This document shows, piece by piece, positions 37,901-49,900 of a DNA stretch of 64,000 nucleotides. A model generated the notes under the pieces. It saw only the letters and a program-made list of their open reading frames with translations, did not search any database and was not told where the DNA came from. The DNA is taken from positions 38,974,498 through 39,038,497 of the forward strand of contig NC_071391.1 of NCBI RefSeq assembly GCF_022682495.2. The letters are read 5' to 3'. Position numbers and translations under genes: made by a program. This DNA is from Desmodus rotundus (lineage: Eukaryota; Chordata; Mammalia; Chiroptera; Phyllostomidae). Numbering within the stretch: the first letter of the stretch is position 1; each line of letters begins with the position of its first letter.

Positions 37901-40900
37901 TTCCCCGGGGGCTCCCAGCTGGGCCTGGCTGGGCTGCCTTAGAGGCGGCGGGTATATGTTACTTTGGGGTTTCCAGCTAACATGGGGAGACAGATCTAGC
38001 CCAGGGTGAGGTAGGCTGGGTGAGCACAGGGGCAGGGTTGTGGGAAGGGGGCTGTGGCTTGCACTCTCTGCCTAGAGAGAAGTCAGAGAGAGGTCATTTC
38101 AGATCCTCTATTTGGGCCACTCTTGGCTTTTGGTTTCTGTCCTTTCATTAGGCTTGTTCTGGGCCACACCCTCAGGTCAGCAGGGGAAGGAGGGTGCCAG
38201 GGAGAGTAGCTGGCCCTTGTCAGAGCCGTGGGACAAGCTCAGGTTCAGGCCAGGCAGCCTGGGTCCAGATCCCAGCACTGACACGCCCTGTGTGACCTTG
38301 CTCTCCCTCTGCCTCAGTTTCCTTGTGAGGTTTCTGTGATGATTAAGCGAGGATTCGCCTCAGAACCTGGCATGTGAGAGGCACTCAACACATGGTGGCG
38401 TTACTGGCTCCCAGGCCTGAGGAAGATAAGGGGGGACATTCTGGGCAGGTAGATGTGTTTTGCTAAAGGAAGGGCTGAGGGTGTGGGGTGCTGGACATCA
38501 CTCACCAGTGTCTGGACCATTCTAGGTGTGGATGCATGCAGTGGCCTGCAGTCCCCTCTGCCTGGAGCACCAACACAGGTAACAGGGGCCCCATTTGGGT
38601 TTTCTATGCCATCTGGTCTCTGCTCTTACTGCTTAACCCTGAGAGGCCCTTCACAACCCACTAAAATGAGGGTGCGGGGTCGGGGAGACATCTACGCCAC
38701 TGCTAGAGGCCTCCTTGGGGGTATTTCAAGGGGAGATGTGATCCCTTCACATTACTGACTGACTCGTGTTTCATTTCTCCAGCAGAAGGGGGATGAGGCT
38801 GAAGTCTCTCCACCTCACCTTGGCGAGCCTGTGAGTTTGAGCTCTACCCAGTTTGGGTGTGGGAGATCCAGTGTCCCAGAAGCCTGGGCTGGCCTTGGGC
38901 AGCCTGTAAGCGGGGGAACATTAGTGGAGGGCCAAGGCTGGGAAAACAAGAAGTTTCCTCTGCCCTATTGTGACAGACGGTCTGAGATGGAGGGAGTGAG
39001 GAGGCAGGATTCAGTGGGAGTGACCTCCATGGTGGTCTGGCCTGTAGCCCTGTACCCCCAGCCAGTGACCAGAGGGAGGACTGGGCCCAGCAAGAGCTAG
39101 GCAAGACTGCTGCTCTAGTGAATATCACAGGAAAGCTCCAGCCCCTGGCTGGGATTCTTCCCGGGGCCAGCCAGGAGAACCCCATCTTTCCCTCACACTC
39201 AAGAGGGTATCGAGGGCAGCGTACAATACAGTGTCATCTAGAACTGGGTCTGGGTTAGAGTCCTCTGGGAGAGTTTCAGCACGCATCTCAAACAGCCACA
39301 CAAATATTCAGATGTAGCCCAACCCGCTCCTCACAAAGCAGGTTTCCCTTGGGCAATGAAAGGAGCGTAAACTGAGCGGTCAGCTCAGTAACCCTTTGCA
39401 AGGGTTACCGCATCTGATTATCCTGGACCTCTTTTGGGTTATGGAACTCTCTGAGGAAAACCTGTGGATTCTCTTCCCAGAAGAAGACCTACATCACGCA
39501 CACGCACACAAACATGCACATATATTTGCATGTGATTTCAGAGGGCTCACACAAACCTAAGGGGAAATCTGAGTCCCTAAAAGTTAAGGGCTTTGCCTGG
39601 CAGAGCCAGGACTAGAATCTGGAATAAATGAGTCAAGGTCAAAACATGTGACCGCTTCCAAGCTGCCCTCTCTTCCACTGTTCTCTCCAGCTCCTAGCCC
39701 TTCGGAAGTTCTTGGCAGGTTTGAATAGCAGATCCCTTGTCCTGTGTATTTTACAAGCCTTATAGGCTTGTCTGTGGGTCCTCTTTACTGGCTCAGACTT
39801 CCACCCAGCTCTCACCCCTACACACACACCCCTTAGCAGGGTCTGTGGGTCAGAGGCCCCACAGCAGAAGTGCCCCCACCTGTCTCCTCCTCAGCCTGCC
39901 TCCAGGGTCCTAGTTCTACTTTGTCTCTTTCAGAATATCCCCAAAGGGCTAGCTGACCGGAAGCAAAATGACCAGAGGAAAGTGTCTCAGGGCAGGCTGA
40001 CTCCTCGCTCTCCCACAGTTGAGAAGTCCAAAGAGATTGCAATAGAACAAAAGGAAAACTTTGATCCCCTCCAGTGCCTGGAGGCCCCACCCAAAGGCCT
40101 AGCTTCTGGCACAGGCAGTGGTGGGAAAATGGCTCTGAACAGCCCCCAGCCTGGCCCTGCTGAGAGCGATCTGGACAAGCCACTCTTGAAGACAGCCAGG
40201 GAGGGCAACCCTCTGCCCCGAGGTCCAGCCCAGGGCTCTGGAGGGGCGGTTCCCTCAGACCCCCAGGGCAAAGGCACAGCTGGAGAACCAGTAGGGTCCA
40301 AGGTTGCCTCCAAAGTGGATCCTCGGCCCCCTCCTTCCCGGCCACCCTTGCATCGGGGGATCTCCCGGGACAGTGCCCCTGAAGAACCTGGCCCCCGGCT
40401 GCAGAAAGTGCTTGCCAAGCTGCCCCTGGCAGAGGAAGAGAAGCGTTTTGCGGGGAAAGCCAGCAGCAAGTTGGCCAAGGTGCCTGGACTCAAAGACTTT
40501 CAGATACAAGTGCAGCCTGTGCGGATGCAGAAACTGACCAAGCTCCGAGAGGTGGGTTATGGGAGCCAGCTGGGGTGGTGGGGGGAGCACTCCAGGTCCC
40601 CTCTGGATGGAAGACCACTGGGCTGAGCTGGGCCCTGTGGCAGGGCAGTTCTTGCCTGGACTTGGGCCTTACAGGGACCCTAAGCTTCCCAAACCTGATA
40701 AATCAGGTCCACAGTGCAGCATGTTCTTCACAAACACCAGTTTCAGGTGCTTTAACCCCACTTGCTAGGGTGGAGTTGGTGGTGGATATAGTTGCCACAC
40801 AACGCCACATTTCAAGGGGAGGTGGTGTGTGGAGGCACATGGGCCCTCGGTCCTGGGCTGAGTTTTTCCCCCTCCAGCTGGTGCTGGTGGCTCATAAACA

Positions 40901-43900
40901 GGAAGCCCTTGATGGAGTGCCTTGTCATGCCTAGGACTGAATTAGGCAAGGATGAAATAAGTTTTTCCTTTATCATGCCCCCAAGCTTTCCTTCCTGATG
41001 TCTGTTAACGAAGGGCCTCCAATACATCCCCAAGTATAATAATGGCCACGAGGGGCTGCTCCCCACCGTGGTGAATTTCTTCCAGCATCCACGGCATCCT
41101 CCAACTTTTACTGGCCACTAATCCAGGCACATTGGTCTCTCATGGGGCTGCCACCCTATGCAGGGGGTGATTGGGGGATTCAGAGATAGAAGGGAGAAAG
41201 ACCATGGTGAGTGACAGAAGAGGTCAATAGGACAAAGGAGTTTTTATCCAGTCCCCACTTCCCCAGAGGGCCAACCCAGGCCACACACCAAGGCAACCAG
41301 GACTCCACAGGGTAGGACCTGGTACCCCCAAAGCTTGAGCTGGACAAGAGTCTCCTGGCTCCCTTATAGAGGGCCGTGGGACAGGGAAGAAGAGAGGCAC
41401 TCAGTGGCAGTCAAGCACAAGTGAGAGGGTTTCTGTGCTAGCAGGGACACACTCTAGTGCTGACAACTGTCCTATGCAGAAACCTTCCATGATGCTGAGT
41501 CGGAGGATCCGGGGGAGCTGGGGCCTGGCTGCTGATGTTAACATTTTATACGGAAGACCCCACCCAGTCAGGAAGGCCTCACTGATTAGTGGGTCACACA
41601 GGCCTAGAAGGGCTGCCTGTGGTGGGCCTTAGTCCCAGATCTCTTGGGAATGTTGTACCAAGAGGGCCAGACAGCTAGGTATTTGCCTTCATGGGCCTCT
41701 GGCAATGAGGAGAGGCCAGGCCCAGGCAGGAAGCCATCCCTACCCAATACTCCTGCAAGCTTTCTCAGCAGCAAAGAAAGCCACAAAGAACCTGGGGGCC
41801 CCATCCCACTAACCTCTGCCCTAGCAGCTGAGCACCCCCATCCCAACCCAGTGTGCTGAGAGCTGATTGGCTGTGGGCCTCTGGCTTGCTAAGGAAGCAG
41901 GTGAAGGACCCTAGCCTGTGCCTTCTATTGGGCCACAAGCCTCATCCTTTCCCTTTTTATTCAGGGGGCAAACCATTCAAGTGGCCTCTAATATACAGGA
42001 GACTGAAAACCCCTTAATAGCACCAGTCACAAGGGTGAGGAGCTAGGTCAGGCATTTCCACTTGGGGGCGCTGGTCTGGTGCTGATAGACTTGGAACAAG
42101 TACCAGCTGACCTGTGCCACACACTGTGGCCAGAATCCCTGTCTCTTTCCCAGCTCTGCCTGCTGAGCTCCCAGGCAGGACAGTGACTGCTGAGCCTGCT
42201 GCCTTGAGGCAGCAAGTCTCCAGCCTCATTTGTCTGAAGAGTGTCACAACTTAAGAGGTGTCATAACAGGCCACTGAGAATGTGTGAGGCAAGACACACG
42301 CCTGGAAGTGGACGCTCAATGCCTAGAACAACCGGGCAGGAAGCTCTGGCAGCTTGGAGCACAGCCACAAGCTCAGCAAAGATTGTTTCCTGTGGCAGCC
42401 CTGTACACATCCAGGGGACCCTCCCATCCCCACAGCCTCAGGCTCTGCTTCTGTCTGTCCTCCTTCAACCACAGCATGGAGGCGGCCAGCAGCTCATTCA
42501 CCCTGAGGCCCACAGGCTTATTTACAAAGCAGATAGCTCTTATCTCAAGGAATATGGTGCCACTGGTGGGTTTCAGGTACCTTTAAGGGGTGGGAAGAAG
42601 GGCCGTCTTTCTGGTGCCCCTCAGATGTCACTTTGTCACGATTGTCCACTGACTTTGGAGGCTGCCCTGGGGTCCCCCACAGTAGTTTGAGTGGCCACAG
42701 AGCCATAGACAGAACTGAGGAAAGAGTCCAGTGTGATGCCTCATCTGAAATGTTGTCTTTTGCTTTTTCTGAAAAAGGAGCACATCCTGATGAGAAATCA
42801 GAACTTAGTGGGGCTCAAGCTTCCAGACCTTAGTGAAGCGGCTGAGCAGGAAAAAGGTAGGTGGGGTCGGGGCAAATGCTCTCCTCTGGCCAGGGCTGAT
42901 CAAAGAAGGTGAAAGTCTAAACCCTAGATTTCCTGGCAGAGCCTTTGTCTGTCCCAGTGGGGAGTGCGGACATGCACAGAGCAGGCCCTCAGCGAACATT
43001 TGCAGATGAATAGATTAATCAGATCCTATTTCCTGCCCACTCAGAGAACCTCTAAACCATCTCCTTCCAACCAGCTCTCCTAGACCCTGCTAGCCTTCCC
43101 TGAGCCTTGTTAGCACCTCCGTGGTCTGAAAGGGTGACCCAGGCCTGAACTTTTGCCACTTCCTTTTCCTTTTCCTCTCACACCCAGGAAGCCACCCAAA
43201 TAGAACAGTTCCTCTTTACAAGACATCAGAGTCATCTCTTGCTATCTGATCTGCTGTCACCACAAAGTCCAAACCCCAGCCCTTCCCTCTCCGTGAGTGC
43301 AAGTCCCCAACCAGCCATCCTGCCAGACTTCATCCTTTCAACTTCTGAAAAATGAGACTTTGGGTATCTTCCCCCTGTCCTCCTCCCATCCCCCTGCCCC
43401 CCACCGCCAGCCACGGCTCACCTCTCCTGATATCTCATCTCATGCTACCTATGGTCAGTCTCAGCATAGAAGCCTTCTGTTTAAGCATTGTCATAGGGGC
43501 ATGTCCCCGGCGCCACCAACCATGCTGGAAGACCCTGGTCTGAAATGCATATCAACTAACACCTACCTATTCAACATTAACAAGAAGATTCCCAGAAGTA
43601 AAATTTCTAACAATTTTTTAATTTTTTATTCTTGTATGGTTATTAATTGTTGTATTATTTTCCTTTTTATTTAATTTGTTGGGGTAACATTGGTTAATAA
43701 AATCATGTAGGTTTCAGGTGTACAATTCTGTAACACATCAACTGTATACTGTATTGTGTGTTTACCACTCCAAGCCAACAATTTTTTAAAGTACTAATTT
43801 TTAAAAAAAATTAACCATTTTAGAGGAAATCTTTGGAAAAGTATATTCTGCTCTACTTTTAATTTTAACTTGTTTATTAAATCACATTCAAAACACTAGG

Positions 43901-46900
43901 AAAAGATTTACCTTAAAATTTCACCCATTACCCCATAAATTCTGAAAAAGCAACAATTTCTATTTTTTCTGGTATTTACCTGTATTTATAATTTTTCACA
44001 ATTAATTTGATGGTAAATATAATTTTCTGTTCCTACTTTTTAAATTAACTAATTTGTTTTTTTGTTATTGTTCTATTACAGTTGTCCCAATTTTCCCCAG
44101 TTGCTATCCCCTGCCATGCCCACCCACCCCCACCTCCCATGCACCCCCTGCTTCCACAGTCAATCACCACCCTGTTGTCCATGTCCATGAGTCATTTATA
44201 CTTGTTCTTTAACTAGACCCTTCCCCTTCTTTCCTCCCATATGCCCCTGTACCCTCCCCTCTGGTCCCTGTCAGTTTATTCCTTGTTTCCATGCCTCTGG
44301 TTCTATTTTGCTCGTTGGTTTATTTTGTTCATTAGGTTCCTGTTATAGGTGAGATGATATGGTATTTGTCTTTCACCACCTGGCTTATTTCACTTAACAT
44401 AATACTCTCCAGTTCCATCCATGCTGTTGCAAAAGGTAGGAGCTCCTTCTTTCTTTCTGCTGTGTAGTATTCCATTGTGTAAATGTACCATAGTTTTTTA
44501 TCCACTCATTTACTGGTGGGCACTCAGGTTACTTCCAGCACTTGGCTATTGTAAATTGTGCTGCTATGAACATTGGGGTGCATGGGTTGTTTTGATTTTG
44601 TGTTTCAAGATTCTTAGGGTATAATACCAGCAGTGGAATTGCTGGATCAAAAGGCATTTCCATTTTTAGTTTTTTGAGGAAATTCCTTACTGTTTTCCAC
44701 AGTGGCTGTACCAGTCTGCATTCCCACCAACAGTGTGCTAGGATTCCCTTTTCTCTGCATACTCACCAGCACTTGTTGTTTGTTGATTTGTTAATGATGG
44801 CCATTCTGACCAGTGTGAGGTGATATCTCATTGTGGTTTTAATTTGCATCTCTCTGATGGCTGGCGATGTTGAGTATCTTTTCATATGCCTGTGGGCCCT
44901 CTGTATGTCCTCCCTGGAGAAGTGTCTGTTCAAGTTCTTTGCCCATTTTTTAATTGGATTGTTTGTCTTCCTGGTGTTGAGTCTTATGAGTTCTTTATAT
45001 ATTTTGGAGATCAAACCCTTGCCCGAGGTATCATTAGCAAATATATTTTCCCATACAGTTAGTTCCTTTTTCATTCTGATGATGTTTTCTTTAGCTGCGC
45101 AGAAGCTTTTTAATTTGATATAGTCCCATTTGTTTACTCTTTCCTTTTTTTCCCTTGACTTAAGGATGTATTGGCAAAAATATTGCTGTGTGGGCTATCT
45201 GAAATTTTACTGCCTATGTTTTCCTCTAGGACTTTTATGGTGTCTCAGCTTATGTTTAAGTCTTTTACCCACTTTGAGTTTATTCTGGAGTATGGTGTAA
45301 GTTGGTGGTCTGGTTTCGTTTTTTTTGCAGGTACCATTCCAGATCTCTCACCACCATTTGTTGAAGAGGCTGATTTTACTCCATTTTATTCTTCTTACCC
45401 TTTTGTCAAATATCAATTGACCATACAGACATGGGTTTATCTGGGCTTTCTATTCTATTCCATTGATCTATGTGTCTGTTCTTATGCCAGTACCAAACTG
45501 TTTTGATTATAGTGGCCTTGTAGTACAGTTTGATATCAGGTATTGTGATCCCTCCTACTTTGTTCTTTTTTCCCCTCAAGATTGCTGAAACTATTTGGGG
45601 TCGTTTTTGGTTCCATATAAATTTTTGAAATATTTGTTTTAAATTAGTGAAATATATCATTGGTATTTTAATAGAGATTGTGTTGAATCTAGAGATTGCT
45701 TTGAGTAGCATGAGCATTTTAATCTTGTCGATTCTTCCAATCCATGAACATGGTATATACACTTCCATCTGTTTGTATCTTCCTTAATTGCTTTCTTCAG
45801 TGGTCTGTAGTTTTCCAAGGACAGGTCCTTTACCTCCTTGGTTATATTTATTCCTAAGTATTTTATTTTTCTTGTTGCTATAGTAAATGGGATTTTTTTC
45901 TTAGTTTCTGGTTCTGATATTTCATTGTTGGTGTACCAAAGTGCTTTCAATTTCTGAATATTGACTTTGAATCCCACTATTTTGCCAAATTCACTTATTA
46001 GGTCGAATAGTTTTTTGGTGGAGTCTCTAGGGTTTTCCATGTACACTGTCATGTCATCTGCAAATAATGACAATTTTACTTCCTCCTTTACAGTTTGGAT
46101 AGCTTTTATTTCTTTTTCCTGTCTGATCACTGTGGCTAGAACTTCCAATACTATGTTGAATAAAAGGGGTGAAAGCAAATACCTTTGTCTTCTTCCTGAT
46201 TGTCTTCTTCCTGATCATAGGGGGAAAGCTTTTAGTTTTTGCCCATTGAGTATGATGTTGGCTGTAAGTTTCTCATATATAGCCTTTTTATGTTGAGTTA
46301 TGCTCCCTTATTCCCACTTTGCTGAGCATTTTAATCATAAACAGGTGCTGTACTTCATCAAATGCATTTTTAGCATCTATTGATATGATCATGCTTTTTG
46401 TCTTTCATTTTGTTTATGTGGTGTATTACATTGATTGCTTTGCAAATACTATACCATCCTTGTATCCTTGGGATGAATCCCACTTGATCATGTTGTATGA
46501 TCTTTTTAATGTATTGCTGGATCCAGTTTGCTATTATTTTGTTGAGGATTTCTGTTACTACTTTTTAAAATTTACTTCATAACTAATTTCATATATTTTG
46601 ACTCATTCTCATATTCATCGTTTAATGGGTACATATTATCCTTTTATATTGTATCTATTGTTGGGTATTTCAGATGTTTACAGTTCTTTTAACTATGATG
46701 AACAGCCCTACTATAAACATCTTTGTACTTGTAGTTTATTTCTTTCTTCCTTTAATTTACTCCCTTGGGATAAGATCTCAGGCTTGAGAATCACTGGGTT
46801 AAAGTGGAGAAACATTTGCATTTACCGAACTGCTTCCAAAATATAAAGCTCCCTGCAAAGACTGAGCCAAGAGACTTTCTCCTGAGAAAAACCAACACTA

Positions 46901-49900
46901 GAATTTGCTTTGCTTTGCTTTTGTTCCTTATTGGCCAGAATACAGTGAGAACCAGATAATCAATAATAATAATAACTATTGTAATGTATTATGAATAGTG
47001 TGAAATGCCACTTCATTATTAGCTTAATTTGCTTTCATGCACACTCAAACTTTACATTTTTAAATATTCATTTCCTTTTTTCCTTATTGGGTGAATTAAC
47101 ATTTGGGTCTTGGGGTTTTTGTTGGTTTGTTTGTTTTTGTTGGTAATGTGTAGGAACTCTATAAATATTACCCATTTGTTGGTTGTATTTTTCTTTGTTT
47201 TCATTCCATCATTTTTTGCTTTTAAACAAGTTTTGTGGAAATCAAAGTTTTTATATAATCTTTTTTGCCTATCTTTTCCTATGAAAAGTCTTCCATTATT
47301 TATATCATTTTAAAACTATTAATTCTGTTTAATTAGTATAGCAAGTCTATTTTCTACTAATTTATCTATAGTTTGATCTACTTATATTTATTTTCCTAAT
47401 ACCTCTGAAATTTATTTTAACATACAGGTATTTGAGAATTTAAGATCTTGTTACCTTAATCATATTTTGATAGTGTTTATACTCCTTGTTATATTGTGGC
47501 TTAGATAATTATATGCTACTTCTTTTTTATATATTCCAAAGACTAGTTCTGAACCTTTGATTCTGTTTTATCCTGATCAGGACTGTATCAGTTAATCACT
47601 GCCACCTTGTCATATGTTCTAGAGTGCAGTGGGGTTACTTCTCCCTCATTGTTCTTCTTTCACTGAATATTCATTATATCCTAGATGCAAAGATTCAGCG
47701 TAAATTAATGGGAAAATGACTGGACCAGAAGCCAGGAGATTAGAGTTCATTTCCCAGTCCAGACACCAATTAATGGAGTTTTAAAATATGTTCCTCATCC
47801 TCTGTGGGTCTCCACTCCCTCTCAGATTGACCTAAGATTAAAAAATTCCAGGTCCTTTCCATTTCGCCTCTTATTTACCTAATTCTCTAAGTGAAATTTA
47901 TACCATTTTATACATGTTAAATTATGATAGCTGCAGCTTGGATTCAGAAGAACTGTCTAAGCTTTGTTTGTTATAGCTTATAGATTTTTAAATTATTTCA
48001 TTTGCAAATATTTAGTTCTCATTTGAGCATAGTTTGTCCCTCTTTCAGGTCTTCCTTTCTTTTTCCTCTAAAAGACTGAAAGTTCTTTCTACAAGTCTCC
48101 CATATCTCTTATTGGGACATGTTGTACATGATTTATATTTTTGATTATTTATGAAGAAGACTTTTTCATTAGATTTTTCTAGTTGATAACTGGTGGTACA
48201 GACGAATGCTGCTTAGTTATTTTACATGTTTCTTGTATAATATTATTACCACCAAATGGTAGAGAGTGATTACTATAGTGATTAAAGAGCATAATTACTA
48301 TGATTAGAGTGATTACTATGTCCCAAGTACTGTGCTAAGTATTTGATAATATTTCACATAATGCCCACAACCGTGGGAAGTGGTTATACCCATTTCTCTT
48401 ATTATACCTGTTTGACAAATGAGCAAACTGAGGCTCGGGGAGATTAAGCCCACATGGTGATTAATTGCTGGAGCCAGGATTGGAACCCAGGTGTATCTAA
48501 ATTCAAAGACTCTTGACCACTTTGCAGAAAGCCTTTGTTTTTCCGATTCACAATCTTTTCATTTTATCAAATTCACTATTTATCTTAGTTGTATGGTTGT
48601 GTGTAAAAGTGTATGTATTTTCTTCTGTATCTATATATGTTTTATTACTTCACAACATTCTCTAATATGATAATGGTGATAAGGAGAACACTTGCCTTGT
48701 TTCTGTTTATAATTGTGTTTGTGTTTTTCTTTCAGGGATCATGTTGTGTCTGATTATTAAATAAAGGCACTATTTTAATTATCATTATTTCATAATTATA
48801 TTATTTATATTAGAAAATAGAAAAGATATATGTAATAAAAGATTAAAATAAATATATATTAAAATATTTTATATATTTTACTCTTATTACATATATCTTT
48901 TTCTATTTAGGTTATATATTCCTTATATTTTATGTTTTTATTCTTATTTTAAGGAAATATTCTTCTCTTACAAGTTTTGTGTCAAATTTTATTGAATTGC
49001 TTTGGATATATATTGAAAAAATAATGTATATTTTATTATTTAATATATTAATTAATAATTTTCACATATAGAAATAAATCATTGTGGTCCTGGAATAAGA
49101 AGAGTTATTATCTACAGGGACAAAGATTAGGGGAACATTCACTCTATTTCATATTGTGAAATAGACTTTATAAGGGTGAAGGGCCTGGAGATGATGGAAA
49201 AGTCTTCCCTAGAAGAATGACATTTGAGCAGCTGTCTAAAGACTGAACGGGAGTTCATCAGGCAAGGACATTCCTGGGAGAGGGAACAGCGTGTGCTGAG
49301 CCTAAAAAGGAGGAGTGAGTTGCTGAGGATCCTAAGATGCTGAGGAGAGCTAACCACATAGTGGTTCCTACTGTGCATTCTAGTGCTCATTCTAAAAACA
49401 GAATGAAACCTCTGAAGATGCCGTGGCCAGTGGATTGGTCTGGGAAAGGGGCTCAGGAGTGCAGACAAAGGGACAAGATAGGAGTCTGTTAGGCTGTTGA
49501 GACAGCCAAGGGAACTAACTGATTGTGACAGCCGGGAAAAGGCCCTCTCCATGGTGGCGGGGCCTGAGCCTTTTTCATCTCTGCATCCCCAGCATTCAGC
49601 CCTGGAAGAGGCCCACAGTCAGTCTCATGTCTTTGGCTGGAAATGACCTCCAAATGATCCTACATCCTACAAGATCCAAACATCCTACAAGTGGTCCCTG
49701 TGAAGAGAACTGGTTGGATTGTTGGAGAGACCACAGGCAACAGGGAAAAGGGCCACTCCAGGCCTCAGAAACTGAAGGAGCGCCAAAGTTCTTAAGACTC
49801 TGGAATGTTCTGATAAGGATCTTCCCCATCTCCCAAAGGAACAGCAAACAATCATTATAGGAGACTCGAGTTTACCCCATGAGCTCATATGTACTTCTGT

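Noticed and set aside
39833..40493. Two long minus-strand open frames over IRAG1 exon 8 (about 170 codons each)
   Set aside because: They overlap a conserved exon in GC-rich DNA, have no motifs of their own, and arise from the codon bias of the sense frame.
44763..46178. Minus-strand reverse-transcriptase frames as a host or viral gene
   Set aside because: They are consecutive pieces of a decayed L1 ORF2 with target-site duplication, not a functional gene.
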